This document shows, one piece after another, positions 23,707-36,790 of a DNA stretch of 64,000 bases. The notes beneath the pieces were generated by a model. That model saw only the letters and a program-made list of their open reading frames with translations, did no database searches and was not told where the DNA came from. This stretch comes from Platanthera guangdongensis. Taxonomy: Eukaryota; Streptophyta; Magnoliopsida; Asparagales; Orchidaceae. Position 1 is the stretch's first letter; each line of letters begins with the position of its first letter. Where the stretch lies: NCBI GenBank assembly GCA_039583875.1, contig CM077147.1, positions 160,951,866 to 161,015,865 on the forward strand, given 5' to 3'. Position numbers and translations under genes: made by a program.

Positions 23707-25404
23707 ATCCAACCACCTCACTGGTCGGCCACCACCGCAACCACCTTCGTTGTGGTGGGGGCTATCGCCGGGCGGCGGCCGCCGGAGGGGCGGATTCTGG
23801 CGAACCCGAGTGGTTGAAAAACCATTAAATTTTTGAAATTTCTCTCACCCAATCCGGCTCAATTGAGTCCGATTTCTCTCCTAAAGGATTTAAAGATCTA
23901 ACCAACGAAGAGAGGAGTAGAGGAGGACCTTTAACCGGGCTTGCCGGCGAGTGTGGTGGTGGTGTGCCATGGCCGGTGGTGGAGCTTGTGGGTGTTCTGA
24001 AACAGCACTACCAAGGTGTACGACTCCTTCAGGTAAAGTGTGGAAACGCCTCCTCTGAGTCCAGGGATGTTTTTAAGAGGGCTAAATGGGGGAGAGGAAG
24101 GGTATAGCACCAATGACCATTATTGGCCATGAAGGTGAAAATTTTGGCCACCCTTGGGTTCACTGAACTCGGACATTTAGGGCTGATTATGGCTGTTATT
24201 CTCCTCTTAATTATCCAGGGAAGATGAATCCAGCAAATGGAGGTGAGGGGAGGGGCCCTTGATCTCCTATGGCCATTAACAGCTTTCTCTCCCCTCTTTC
24301 TCTCTCTTCCTTATGAGAGAAATTAAATTCAGCCACTTTGGTGGCTGGCTAGGATTATTAAACTCCTCAAAACTGATGAGAGAGAATGTATCCATCCATT
24401 GGAGAGGCCCTTGCTCTCCCTTGGCCATGAATGGCCCCTTTTAAACCACTTTCTCTCTCCTCCAATAAAGGGTAAAAATGGAGTTTTCTCTCTTCTAATC
24501 ATCAAGGACGAATTTGATCATCTATCTAGCCTAATTTCAGCCCACTAACTCATATTAATAATAAAAATGAGGTTAGCCCAAGTGGGGGAAATGAGTTTGA
24601 GCTTGGGTTAGCCCATTTGGGCGAATTTGACGTAACACTAGAATAGAGTTGACCCTGGTCAACATGACCATTTGGGTTGACCCCAATGGGTCCTTGGTGA
24701 CCCATTGGCCTCCCTTAAGGTCCAGGAAGACTTGGGTAGGGTTGGTGGGGTATCTTGGGGGTCACTTGACCCTTAGTTAGGGCACTTTGACCTTTTTAGA
24801 GCTAGGGTGGACTTAGGTCAACTTAGCCTCTTTGGTTGACCTTAGTGGATCCTTGGTGACTCATTGGCCTCCCCTAAGGTCTAGGTAGGGATGGGTAGGG
24901 TTTTCTTTCCACTTTGGAGGTCACCTGCCCTTAAGAAGGGTACTTTGACCAAATTAGGGGCTAGAGTTGACTTTGGTAAACATGGACTCTTGGGTTGACC
25001 CCAATGGGTCCTTGGTGACCCATTTACCTCACTTTAGGGTTAGGATGGAATGGGTGGGTTCACTTGGCTAGGTGAGGGTCAATTGACCCTAAGTAGGCTA
25101 GTTTGACCCATTTAGGGTTAGGGTTGACTTAGGTCAACTTAACCCCTTTGACTGCCTACAGTGGGTCCTTAGTGGACCTATGAACCTCCCAAAGTGTTTG
25201 GGGGTGTTGTGGTAGGGTCCTGCGGTCAAGGTGTAGCCCTAAGGTCAGACCTTAGGTCTAAATGTGATGCTGAGCTATAGGCAGACCAAGGTGATTTTCA
25301 CCTTGGCCTTGTTCACTTGGTCCCTTTGAACTTCTGGTGGTTTTGTCATGACCTAGTCATGACAAAGCAAAATCCTAGGGTGTAGTTGTTTAAGGGATAT
25401 TACA
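23707..25404 (-). mobile_element. Element B 3' LTR, part 2 (U3 end)
   Basis: Collinear with 33905-35597. It begins with the second ATCCA and ends GGATATTACA at 25404. In element sense this is U3, and it contains the TTGACC-rich tandem repeat at 24640-25160. Confidence 0.92.
24640..25160 (-). repeat. TTGACC-rich tandem repeat in U3 of B
   Basis: Four diverged units of about 160-180 bp carry GGGTTGACCCCAATGGGTCC or a variant, followed by TTGGTGACCCATTGGCCTCC. About a dozen TTGAC[C/T] cores occur on one strand or the other. The matching array in the other LTR is at 34840-35350. Confidence 0.8.
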
Positions 25405-25408
25405 AATC

Positions 25409-25569
<161 letters not shown>

Positions 25570-25641
25570 TCGTCCCCAAAATTAAGGTTGAGCCTACGAG
25601 GGTTTCTACAGAATAAGTAAAACTTGTAACATCCCTAAGGT

Positions 25642-27192
25642 TTAAGGTATACTTGACTCTAAGAGCTCCGGGTACTTTTGCTGCATCAAGTCCTGTGGCT
25701 CCCACGTATGCTCCTCCTGCCCATGGTTTCTCCACAGAACCTTGAATAGCGAGACCTTCTTGCATCGCACGACCCGCACTGTCGTGTCGTCGATCCTGAT
25801 CGGCTCCAAGCTGACTGATCGATCTGAGGCCACCGGGCCGTCGACCGTGGAAATTAGCTGCTCAGGGCATAGTAGAGCCCTCCGTAGTGAGGAGACGTGG
25901 AAGACGTCATGCAATCCCGCTAACTCCAGCGGTAGCTCTAGTCTATAAGCCAAGGGGCCGATCCGCTCCAGGATCCTGTAGGGCCCCATATATCTTGGAC
26001 TGAGCATCTTCCGCCCGCGAACCCGTGAGACCCCATGCATCGGCCGTATCTTCAAGAATACCCGGTCTCCCACCTGGAACTGCACCTGACGATGCCTCGC
26101 ATCGTAATATTTGGCCTACCTGCTCTGGGCTTCCAGCATCCTGTCCCGGATGAACCTAACCTGAGCATCAGTATTATCCACAAACCCCGAGTTGAGTGCC
26201 TGAGAATCTTCATCATGAATCCATGATAGTGGGGTCCTGCACTTCCGTCCATACAATGCCTTGTAATGGGCCATGCCCATACTGGACTGATGGCTGTTGT
26301 TGTACGAAAACTCGATCAGCAGCAGTAATCTCTCCCATGGCTCGCCGCGGTCCAGGATACATAAGCGCAGAAGATCATCCAAAGTATGGTTGGTGCACTC
26401 TGTCTGTCCATCAGTCTGAGGATGAAAAGCTGTGTTGAATGTCAACCGAGAACCCAGACGGGCCTGAACTATCCTCCACTCCCTGGACGTAAACCGCCCA
26501 TCCCGATCTGAGATGATAGTCTTGGGTACTCCATGATAGCGCACAAATTGCTCGATGAATCTCCGTACTAACACACTGACCGGTGAGTCCTTCGCCACTG
26601 GAATAAATCTGTCCACCTTCGTTAGTCTATCCACTATCACCCAGATCGAGTCATTCCCCGCACGAAACCGGGGTAACCCATGTATGAAATCCATGGCTAT
26701 ATCCTCAAACTTCCACTTCGGCACCGGAAGTGGATGTAGTAAACCGGCCGGATTCTTACACTCTGCCTTTACGAGTTGGCAAGCCGCGCAATGTGTTACA
26801 AAATTCGTAATGTCCTTCTTCATACCTGGCCAGTACATTATCTTCTTCAGGTCCGCTGCCATCTTAGTGATCCCCGGGTGCACTGAGTATCTACTACAGT
26901 GTGCCTCCATCACGATGTCCTCCCGAATCTGGCCTCCTGCCGGTATGTAGACCTTGCCTCTGAAACATAAGAGCCCATCCATCAAGGAGTAATCCCATAC
27001 CATGCCTTCCTCCAAGGCTCTGAATATCGGCTCAACCCTTGTATCCAGCCTCTGCCCGTCTCTAATGCGGTCCCGAATGTCATCGGTGGCAGTCATCGAT
27101 GCCAGGTATTCCGTATATAGCTCTGGATCATCCTCGGACACTAGTGATATCTGCACCTTCTTAAACGACTCGACCAACTCCAAAGTCATCAA
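25642..27192 (-). pseudogene. pol: Element B integrase and chromodomain-like tail
   Basis: Zinc-binding part HCSRYSVHPG...CAACQ, core with D in IAMDFIHGLP, D in SDRDGRF and E in DGQTECTN. After a stop near 26113 comes the C-terminal half (FQVGDRVFLKIRPM, LSPRYMGPY, DVFHVSSLRR), then the chromodomain-like FKVLWRNHGQEEHTWE and KYPELL. It is closely related in plan to the left gypsy but belongs to a different family, as the LTRs differ. Confidence 0.93.
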
Positions 27193-27204
27193 CTGCGGGC
27201 CTAC

Positions 27205-28734
27205 TCATGACGTACTCGCTCTCCGGCTGAGAGCGTCTGCAACCACGTTTACCTTCCCGAGATGGTAGTGCATGGTGTATTGGTAGTCTGACAGAAACTC
27301 CACCCAGCGTCTCTGCCTGATGTTCAGCTCCTTCTGCGTGTCTACGTACTTCAGGTTCTTGTGGTCCGAGAATATATCACAGTGGACCCCATAAAGGTAG
27401 TGTCGCCAGATCTTTAGATCAAATATAACTGCCCCTATCTCCAAGTTGTGCACCGGGTAATTCTGCTCATGTTTCTTTAGTTGACGGGAGGCGTAGGCTA
27501 TCACCTGCCCATTCTGCATCAGAACAGTACCCATACCCTGATAAGAAGCATCCATGTACACCTAGAATCCTTCCTTCCCTGATGGAAGAGCAAGGATTGG
27601 GGCTGAGGTAAGCCGACCCTTCAGCTCCAGAAAGGTAGACTCGCACTGTGGCGTCTAAATAAAAGGAGACTCCTTCTTCGTTAGGGACGTGAGAGGGAGG
27701 GAAATCTGAGAGAACCCCTCCAAAAACTTCCGATAATAACCGACAAGTCCTTAGAAACTCCGCACAACCGTGGCCGTCTTCAGTGGTGGCCAATCTCGCA
27801 CTTCCTGGACCTTCGCCGGATCTACCGCCAAACCTGCTCTGCTAATGACATGGTCCAAAAAGGCCACCTCCTTTAGCTAGAATTGGCACTTGCTGAAGTT
27901 AGCGTACATCTTATGCTCTCGGAGCTTCTCCAACGTCAAAGACAGATGCCTCGAGTGCTCCTCTTCAGTCCTCGAATAAATGAGGATGTCGTCAATGAAT
28001 ACAATGACGAAGACATCCATATATTCTTCGAACTCCCGGTTCATTAAGGCCATGAACGCAGAGGGTGCATTCGTGAGCCCGAAGGGCATCACTGTAAACT
28101 CGTATAGTCTATATCTGCTACTGAAGGCAATCTTCGGGATGTCCTCCTCCTGAATGCGTAGCTAATAATACCCCGTTCTTAGGTCCAGCTTTGAGAACCA
28201 ATGAGCTCCCTCCAGCTGGTCAAATAACTCGTCTATCCTTGGCAAGGGGTACGTATTACGGACTGTCAGCCTGTTGAGGGCCCGATAATCGATATACAGC
28301 CGAAGTGTCCCGTCTTTCTTTTTGACGAATAACACCGGAGCTCCCCACGGTGAAGAGCTAGGCCGGACGAACCCGGCTTCCACTAATTCTTTAAGCTGGC
28401 TTCGAAATTCTACCAACTCCTTCGAGGCCATTCGGTAGGGAGCCCTAGATACCGGCTTAGCCCCCGACACGAGCTTGATCTGAAAGACTTTCTCCCGGTG
28501 CGGGGGTAGCCCTGGTAGCTTCTCCGGAAATACATCGGCAAAGTCCCGCACCACTGGAATATCTGATATAGAATCCTTGGCCACGACCATCTCGAAGATA
28601 ACCTGATAAACTTCGTCTCCATGTAGGTGGGACTTGACGGCCTGTACAGACGATAATAATACTAGGTGGGCTGGTGTAATACCTTCAATAACAATAGAGG
28701 AGTCCCCGTGCCTCACGGTGATCCTCTTCGCCAA
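27205..28734 (-). pseudogene. pol: Element B reverse transcriptase and RNase H
   Basis: RT begins with [20 protein letters not shown] and shows [19 protein letters not shown] (fingers), [12 protein letters not shown] and the catalytic [10 protein letters not shown]. RNase H follows with [30 protein letters not shown] and [10 protein letters not shown]. Several stops break the frame, including those at about 28160 and 27640-27660. Confidence 0.93.
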
Positions 28735-29060
28735 GCAATCAATCTAGGCATGGTTCCAGTGTAACCACGTCATGCCCAGTATGAGATCATAGTCTGGCAT
28801 CCTCAGGATTGTCGCTGGTTCCTCAAATGCCTTCCCGCCGATCTCTGCCTCCATTTTTTAATGAGAAGAGGTCATGAGCTCTGATCCATCGGGTAGACGC
28901 ACCCTCATCATCCTTCCTGTGAATTGCTCCACGCCTGCTAGTCCTTTCACGAAGTCCTCTAACACAAACGAGTGTGAAGCCTCAGTGTCGAAGAGTGTGT
29001 GAGCGGACTTGCCGCTGATGAAAACCACGTCTGAGGTAATTAAGTGTCTTAGTGTTCTAG
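28735..29060 (-). pseudogene. pol: Element B protease
   Basis: Minus-strand translation gives HTLFDTEASHSFV near 28965-29000 and ILGMTWL near 28770. The catalytic DTGAS triad reads DTEAS: the glycine codon at 28981-28983 has become GAG. A stop near 28740 also breaks the frame. Confidence 0.8.
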
Positions 29061-29149
29061 TTGTAGTTTTTCTTTTCTTAATTTCTAACTAGTTTGTGTC
29101 TATGAGAACTAGTTCTTAGGAAAGAAGGAAATTGAATGTACTGGAATAC

Positions 29150-30260
29150 CTGCTATTACCTGCTCCGGGTTCTGGGGTTGTGCCAGATCTAGTGTGTACA
29201 CCTACTCCCTCTCTGGCCTGTGGCCTCTGCCCTGATATCCCCGTCCTCGGTCGTATCCTCGACCACCAAACTGCCGAGGAGGTGGGGCACCCTGAAGTGC
29301 TGGTGGGGGTGCTCGCCTCATGGGACAATTTCTCTTGAAATGCCCTGGCTGATTGCAATGGAAGCACACTGATGCCTGCTCTGCTATCCTCGGTACCTCC
29401 AACATCTGTAAGGGCTGGGAGGCCAATACCCCATGATTCTTCTAATCCGGTCCAATCTCCTGACGGGGCTGATCCCCATTCCTTCTTTCCCCGATGACCC
29501 GGCCTCGAGGACGGTCTCTACGTCCTCCAATCACTGCATCGTCAGCCGGCCTCTTCCAGCTCTTGACCGTAAGCTGATCTGCCTCCCTTTTCTTAGCCAT
29601 TTCCAGAATCCTGGCCAAGCTTCCCTCGGAGATGAAGAGGAGGGCCTATCTCATGTTGTCGTGCAGCCCCTTGTAGAACCTCCTGGAATAGCCAGCATCG
29701 TCCAACTGGTAAGAGTCTGCATAACGGGCTAGGTGTGTAAACTCCTGGTAATACTCCAGCACTGTCCTGTTGCCCTGCTTCAACTGCAAGAACCTATCCT
29801 CCAGCTCGTCCCTCGCCAACTGAGGCACAAAATGTCCCAAAGGTGCCGCTCTGAACTCTTCCCAAGAGATATCTGCACAATCCATATCCGCAAAGGTGGT
29901 GTCCAACTGTGACTTCCACCACCTCTTCTCGTTCGACTCCAAGCAGGAGACTGCCAAAGCAACTGCCTCCTCAGTGGGGGCATCGTATCCCCGCAAGCAT
30001 CTCATAGATGGTATCCAACCATTCCTCTGTGTGGACTGCCGACTCCGTCCCCTAGTAGGAAGGAGGGGAAAGTACCTGGAAGGAACTCATCCAGTTGGCC
30101 CCGGGATTTGGCTGTGGAGCCGGGGCCTGCTGAGCTCTAAAGGCCTCCAGGATGGCCGTCAACGTTTGCCCCATCTCCGTCTGCTGAAATAAAACTGGAG
30201 CCGGCGGAGGTGGAACTATATTCGGAGCCTGAGGTGTCCCCTACTATGGAGTAGGATTCG
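29150..30260 (-). pseudogene. gag: Element B gag
   Basis: The retrotransposon Gag core is read at 30005-29646 (RWWKSQLDTTF, ISWEEFRAAPLGHFVP, LEYYQEFTHLARYAD, FYKGLHDNMR). The knuckle CFHCNQPGHFKRNC lies within 29202-29426, and is CX2CX4HX4C. Frameshifts separate the parts. Confidence 0.9.
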
Positions 30261-30452
30261 TCGCAGGCTATAAGGAAAATTCCAACAGTTAGATAGCGTA
30301 CTAATGAAATAAAAGGAGGATAAAAATGGACTTCTACATGTGATTTCCCTTATGGGCCCACCACTGCTTCCGCTACTAGTTTGTCCGCAAACTAAGCTTG
30401 CGCGGGGGTGGCCTAAGGTTGTTGTGGACTACTTCTCTTTCGATCAAGGTTT

Positions 30453-30464
30453 GCTCTGATACCA
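30453..30464 (-). other. Primer-binding site of element B
   Basis: Minus strand TGGTATCAGAGC, a full 12-base match to the initiator tRNA-Met site, two bases inside the LTR end at 30467. Confidence 0.95.
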
Positions 30465-30466
30465 CT

Positions 30467-33400
30467 TGTAAGACACCCCCCCCCCCGCCGTTTTTTTTCT
30501 TTTTCAAACACGGGTTCTTATGCTCAGAACCGCCATTTTGCGGTGGCCCCGACACTCGAGAAAGCCACTACTACAAAACGCCGATTCTGCCGGCCTTTTC
30601 GATCATCACAGAGAGAGCAGTATTCAGGAATGAAATAGCTAAGTCCACAAAAGTCATATATGATAAGAGAAATCACAACATGTCCATAAGTAGAAAAGAG
30701 AGTACTGCGAAGTAACAAAATGGAAATATAAACGGGCTTAAACCCGGTACATCAGATCCTCGCTACATACGCACTGTACTCTGATGGTGCTGGTCCCTGA
30801 GCTGCTAGTCCATGTCTCCCATCCGGGGCCCCTGTAATGTTGTGGTCCGAAAACCATTAGTCATAAAGACTAAGACCTATCATCCCCTACCCCTCCCCCA
30901 GGTCTCCTAGGCACCGAGCGGGGAGGAGGAAAGGGAAGCTACAAGGTGGAGAGTACAAAGTGGCAGGTGACAGTGGAACTAGTCTAGCAGTTCTATAATA
31001 GTATGCAGTAAGGTGAGCAAGTAAAGTAAGCAGCATATGTAAGAAAGATAAGGTAAGAAGTAAGTAACCTTAACTTATATGAATGCCCATACAAACATAT
31101 AAGTTAAGGGATCTTCTGCAAGGCTCCCACCATATAAAAAGTCTCATACCAATTTATACGTTGGGGTGTCGGTTTTATACAAGTATGCTATGCCATGATT
31201 CATGCAAGTGCAACCCACGCACACGACTCTATGTGCACAGACCTTTAGTTCCCCCTATTTGGGCTGCTAGCTTCACTCCCAGGAACCTCCGTAGTGGCAA
31301 ACGGAGACAGTGGGTCGGGCCCCCCACTCCTAGGCGGGTATCCACACTACCAGGCCTTGCCCTCTCGTATGCCCCTAGAAGAACACAACCTAGAGTATCC
31401 GCGTACTAATGCTAGCCATATCCACCAGACTTTCTTTGACTAAGACCCACCACCTTATTTTATATCCAAAACCTTTTGAGCCACTGGCTCCCCGGACTAT
31501 CCGTCCGTGCATCTACCTTCCAAACGAACCGTCTGGAAGGCAATCAAGACAACCTAATCAACCTCCCGAGCTACCGGGGTGTGTGAAGGTGCAACCCTAG
31601 TTATACTAGTTGCTCTTGTAATATTTTATTCCTACTGTTTAGGTTAGCCCAGGACTGCCCAAGATATTCCAGGTGAAGGGCTATCGAAGGCACTAGGAAC
31701 TACGATGAGATTACACCCATAGCTCCCTTTCGCGAGGCACTTACTATTATTAGTTTCTATCAAATTTCCCAAACCCTTACTTGTTGTTCTGGATCTAACC
31801 CTAGAGTATTTGACACTTCCTCCCCACAGGAAAGACGATCTTTCGTCGATCCTGAGCACCACTTAACACTAGCCAAACCAACACTCTAATCATCCTACCT
31901 TCCACTGATGACTCATTTTTTATTCATCCAAATCAGCAAACATCTAACCCCAACTCATGGGCCCAAATTCACATTCCGACATATTTTCTGCAGTTTTACT
32001 AAAAGCAGACCATCCTAAGCTATATGACGAGTAAAGCGAGAGGTACTCAAAATATTCATCCAGTATCACTATAATAATTAATGGAGGGCTGTCATGACCT
32101 TTTTAGCCTAAATCAAGAAGTTCATAATTTTCCTAATTTATCTGGTAATTTATTTAATTATTCAAGTAATCCAAAAACCACAAGTTTGAACATGAAGTAC
32201 CAAAATAAGACAAGAAAATGCTCCACAAAATTTATGATAGATATGATATGACTATTGAACATAAAATCCAAAGTCTCACAATTTTTCAGCAAGGTTTAAG
32301 CCCCTAATTCTAATTTTGGGTATATCCTACAATAAATCATTTTAAGAGACAAGTACAGCAAAAATACTTCCAAAAATTCTGAGAAACTTCAAGGATGATT
32401 ATAAGGACTTATAAATACTCCAAGCCAAGTTTCATAATTTATAAATTAATGAAGAGCTCTAAAATTAATTTTAATTGAATGTTCATACTGGCAATTTTAT
32501 GCACTAAGTATATAAATTATTCATTTAAAAATTGTAACAAAAATCTCCACCAGATCATATTGACCTAGAATCATTACTGACTGAGTTTCACAATTTCTCA
32601 GCATGTGATGAGCTCTATATAAAATATTGAACAAGTTTCCAAGCTAATGACTTTGTGAAGTAGGTACTGTAATTATGTATTCAAAAATTTTAATAAAATT
32701 CATACATGAGCATAAAGGTCTAAAACTTCTTCTGCCAAATTTTTATGACTTTCCAATGGACAGTGAGTTCACAATAACCAAATGATTAAATAGGGCTAAC
32801 TCATGCATTACAAAGGAAGTACTAAGAATATTGATTCAAAGTTCCCAATTAAATTTCCAGAGGTTCATACTAACCCTAGGACTATACTACCCAAGTTTCA
32901 TCTCAATTCAATGAGTTTTAGTCACCTATTCTATCACTAAAAATTTTGTGCCCTAACCTATGGTTAGGGTTTTGTGGGGCCTACCTATTTCAAAATCCCA
33001 AAAGCGTTTTACCTGAGGGTTTTAGCTACCCTAGTACCCTCTCTACCAAGTTTCAAGTCCATACAAGGTCTTTTGACCACATGTCCTTCACAAGGCACCA
33101 AAGACCATCCTTAGGGTTTGATCTTGGGTCCTAGGGCAAACTCACCCCAATCCACCCCATCTTTCATGGGAAGGTGTTACAAGCCATACCAAGTCAGTGG
33201 CCCCAATTTCAACCTCTGTTGAGGTGATTTGACCACTCAAAACCCAAAGTGCATTATTTGACCTACATAGCCTTATTATGGCAGGGCTAGGGTTTGCATG
33301 ATTTTGACTCAAACCATCTCCAAATGAGATGACATTTTAACCAGGGCCTTATGAAGACCCTAAGGACCACTCGCCAAAATTTGGTAGGGTTTAGAGGTCA

Positions 33401-35597
33401 TTAGACCTTTTAAATAATTCCTACATTATTTATTAATTTTCTACAAAAACTTTAGGAAAATATTTTCCACAAATTCCCAATTTTCGATATATTCTAGGTA
33501 TAGGTATGCATAACCTCCATCCAAAATTTCAAGTCATTTGGATGGATGGATTGATGGGGGCACTCAAACTAGTCTCTGGTCTAGACTAGGTATAGTCCTC
33601 ACCAAAATGGGTGTTGTGGTCCAACCACTTACTCAAATTGGTTCAAATCAATTTAAATTAAACTAGACTTCAAGGGATACAATTTTCATGTTGGTCAGTT
33701 TTCCTGTAGGGGGGCCTAAGTATTTTGAATATTTAATTTAGAACAGCCCAGTGAACAGGACAGAAAATACAAAAAATCAAAATAAATCTATTTGATACAG
33801 CACGAATCTTGAAGCAGATCCAACGCCTCCTGGTCATCTTCTTCCTCCAGCCAAGGGCTGGGATTGCACGAACCTAGAGCTGCTTGCAAGCCTTTTTCCC
33901 GGCCATCCAACCACCTCCCTGGACGACCACCACCGCCACCACCTTCGTTGAGGTGGGGGCTATCGCCGGGCGGCGGCACAGCCGCCGGAGGGGCGGATTC
34001 CGGCGAACCTGAGTGGTTGAAAAACCATGAAATTTCTCTCACCCAATCCGGCTCAATTGAGCCCGATTTCTCTCCTAAAGCATTTAAAGATCTAACCCAC
34101 GAAGAGAGGAGTAGAGGAGGACCTTTAACCGGGCTTACCGGCGAGTGTGGTGGTGGTGCGCCATGGCCGGTGGTGGAGCTTGCGGGTGTTCTGCAACAAC
34201 ACTACCAAGGTGCACGACTCCTTCAGGTAAAGTGTGGAAACGCCTCCTCTGAGTTCAGGGATGCTTTTAAGAGGGCTAAATGGGGGAGAGGAAGCGTGTA
34301 GCACCAATGACCATTATTGGCCATGAAGGTGAAAATTTTGGCCACCCCTGGGTTCACTGAACTCGGCCATTTAGGGCTGATTATGGCTGTTAGTCTCCTC
34401 TTAATTATACAGGGAAGATGAATCCAGCAAATGGAGGTGAGGGGAGGGGCCCTTGATCTCCTATGGCCATTAATGGCTCTCTCCCCTCTTTCTCTCTCTT
34501 CCTTATGAGAGAAATTAAAGTTAGCCACTTTGGTGGCTGGCTATGATTATTAAACTCCTCAAAACTGATGAGGGAGAATGTATCCATCCATTGGAGAGGC
34601 TCTTGCTCTCCCTTGGCTATGAATGTCCCTTTTAAACCACTTTCTCTCTCCTCCATTAAAGGGTAAAAATGGAGTTTTCTCTCTCCTAATCATCAAGGCC
34701 GAATTTGATCATCTCTCTAGCCTAATGGCAGCCCACTAACTCATATTAATAATAAAAATGAGGTTAGCCCAAGTGGGGGAAATGAGTTTGAGCTTGGGTT
34801 AGCCCATTTGGGCTAATTTGACCTAACACTAGAATAGAGTTGACCCTGGTCAACATGACCATTTGGGTTGACTCCAATGGGTCCGTGGTGACCCATTGGC
34901 CTCCCTTAAGGTCTAGGAAGACTTGGGTAGGGTTGGTGGGGCATCTTGGGGGTCACTTGACCCTTAGTTAGGGCACTTTGACCTTTTTGGAGCTAGGGTG
35001 GACTTAGGTCAACTTAGACTCTTTGGTTGACCTTAGTGGGTCCTTGGTGACTCATTGGCCTCCCCTAAGGTCTAGGTAGGGATGGGTAGGGTTGTATTTC
35101 CACTTTGGAGGTCACCTACCCTTAGGAAGGGTACTTTGACCAAATTAAGGGCTAGAGTTGACTTTGGTCAACATAGACTCTTGGGTTGACCCCAATGGGT
35201 CCTTGATGACCCATTGACCTCACGTTAGGGTTAGGAGGGCATGTGTGGGGTCCACGTGGCTAGGGGAGGGTCAATTGACCCTAAGTAGGCTAGTTTGACC
35301 AATTTAGGGTTAGGGTTGACTTAGATCAACTTAACCCCTTTGACTGCCTACAGTGGATCCTGAGTGGCCTTATGGACCTCCCAAAGTGTTTGGGGGTGTT
35401 GTGGTAGGGTTCTAGGGTCAATGTGTAGCCCTAAGGTCAGACCTTAGGTCTAAATGTGAGGTTGAGCTATAGGCAGACCAAGGTGATTTTCACCTTGGCC
35501 TTGTTCACTTGGTCCTTTTGAGCTTCTGGTGGTTTTGTCATGACCTAGTCATGACAAAACAAAATCCTAGGGGTCTAGTTGTTTAAGGGATGTTACA
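30467..35597 (-). mobile_element. Element B 5' LTR (uninterrupted, 5.1 kb)
   Basis: TGTAAGACACCCC...GGGATGTTACA, 5131 bp, collinear with the split LTR at 11907-25404 (5251 bp without copia C). No coding domain is seen; the ORF near 33864 is a proline-rich chance frame. It ends at the ATAGT duplication. Confidence 0.95.
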
Positions 35598-35602
35598 ATA
35601 GT

Positions 35603-36790
35603 CTTCAAGATGATGATGTATCCATAACAATTGAGCACATCAGCTATCTGCTGCAATGTACTCTGACTCTGTAGTGGAGATAACAACACTAGTCTGTTTC
35701 TTGCTGCTCCATGACACTAATCTTCCACCTAGGAATTGACATGTACAATTGGTACTTTTCCTGTCTTCCTTGCAGCCTGCAAAATCTACATCCGAAAATC
35801 CAATTAGCTCAAAATCTCTATTCCTATGGTACCATAGACCAAGATCTGGTGTCCCCTTAAGATATCTTAAAATTCTCTTTACAGCAAAATAATGAGATTC
35901 TTTAGGGCTTGCCTGATACCTAGCATATACAAATGTAGCATACATGATGTCAGACCTACTAGCAGTCAAGTATAGAAGGGAGCCAATTATCCCTCTATAC
36001 AGAGACTCATCAACAGTTTTCCCTGCCTCATCTTTGCCTACATGCATACTTGACCCCATTGGAGTTCTCATGGTGGAGGCATTCTCCATACCATATTTCT
36101 TAATTAACTCTCTTGTGAACTTAGACTGAGATATGGACAAACTATCATCAGTATGTCTTACTTGGAGTCTCAAGAAGAATTTTAGCTCACCCATGCTGCT
36201 CATCTCAAACTTTCTTTGCATAAGTTTGGCAAACTTCCTACAAAGGTTGTTTTCAGTAGATCCAAAGATAATGTCATCGACATATATCTAGAGTAGGATG
36301 ACCCTGCCCTTAGATTCCCTAAGGAATAGGGTCTTATCTATTTTCTCCCTTGAGAATGTGTTCTCAATGAGGAAAGTAGACAATATTTCATACCATGCTC
36401 TAGGGGATTGCTTCAACCCATATAGAGCTTTCTTAAGCTTATAAACATAATTAGGAAAGTGAGGATCTACAAAACCTGGTGGCTGATCTATATATACTCT
36501 CTCTTTTAAGTCTTCATTCAAGAATGCTGACTTCACATCCATCTGGAAGACTTTGAATCCTTGTTAGGCAGCAAAAGTAAGGAATAACCTTATTGCTTCC
36601 AGCCTTGATACTGGGAAAAAGGTTTGGTCAAAATCTATTCCTTCTTCTTGCATGTAGCCTTTTGCCACCAATCTGGCCTGATTTTTGACAATAATGCCAT
36701 TCTCATCTAGCTTGTTCTTGTATATCCATTTTGTTCCTACGACATTATATCCCTTTGGTCTGGGAACCAGCTCCCAGACTCTACATCTTT
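35603..36790 (-). pseudogene. pol: Element A RT and RNase H, N-terminal part
   Basis: [37 protein letters not shown] (36542-36288). Then FEMSSMGELKFFL, SLLYLTASRSDIMYAT and RNase H GFSDVDFAGCKEDRKST, STTESEYIAAD (36221-35640). The YVDD region near 36280 contains a stop. RNase H continues at 11906 after removal of B. Confidence 0.93.

Noticed and set aside
30453..30464. tRNA gene fragment
   Set aside because: Only the 12-base primer-binding site complementary to tRNA-Met; no tRNA body.
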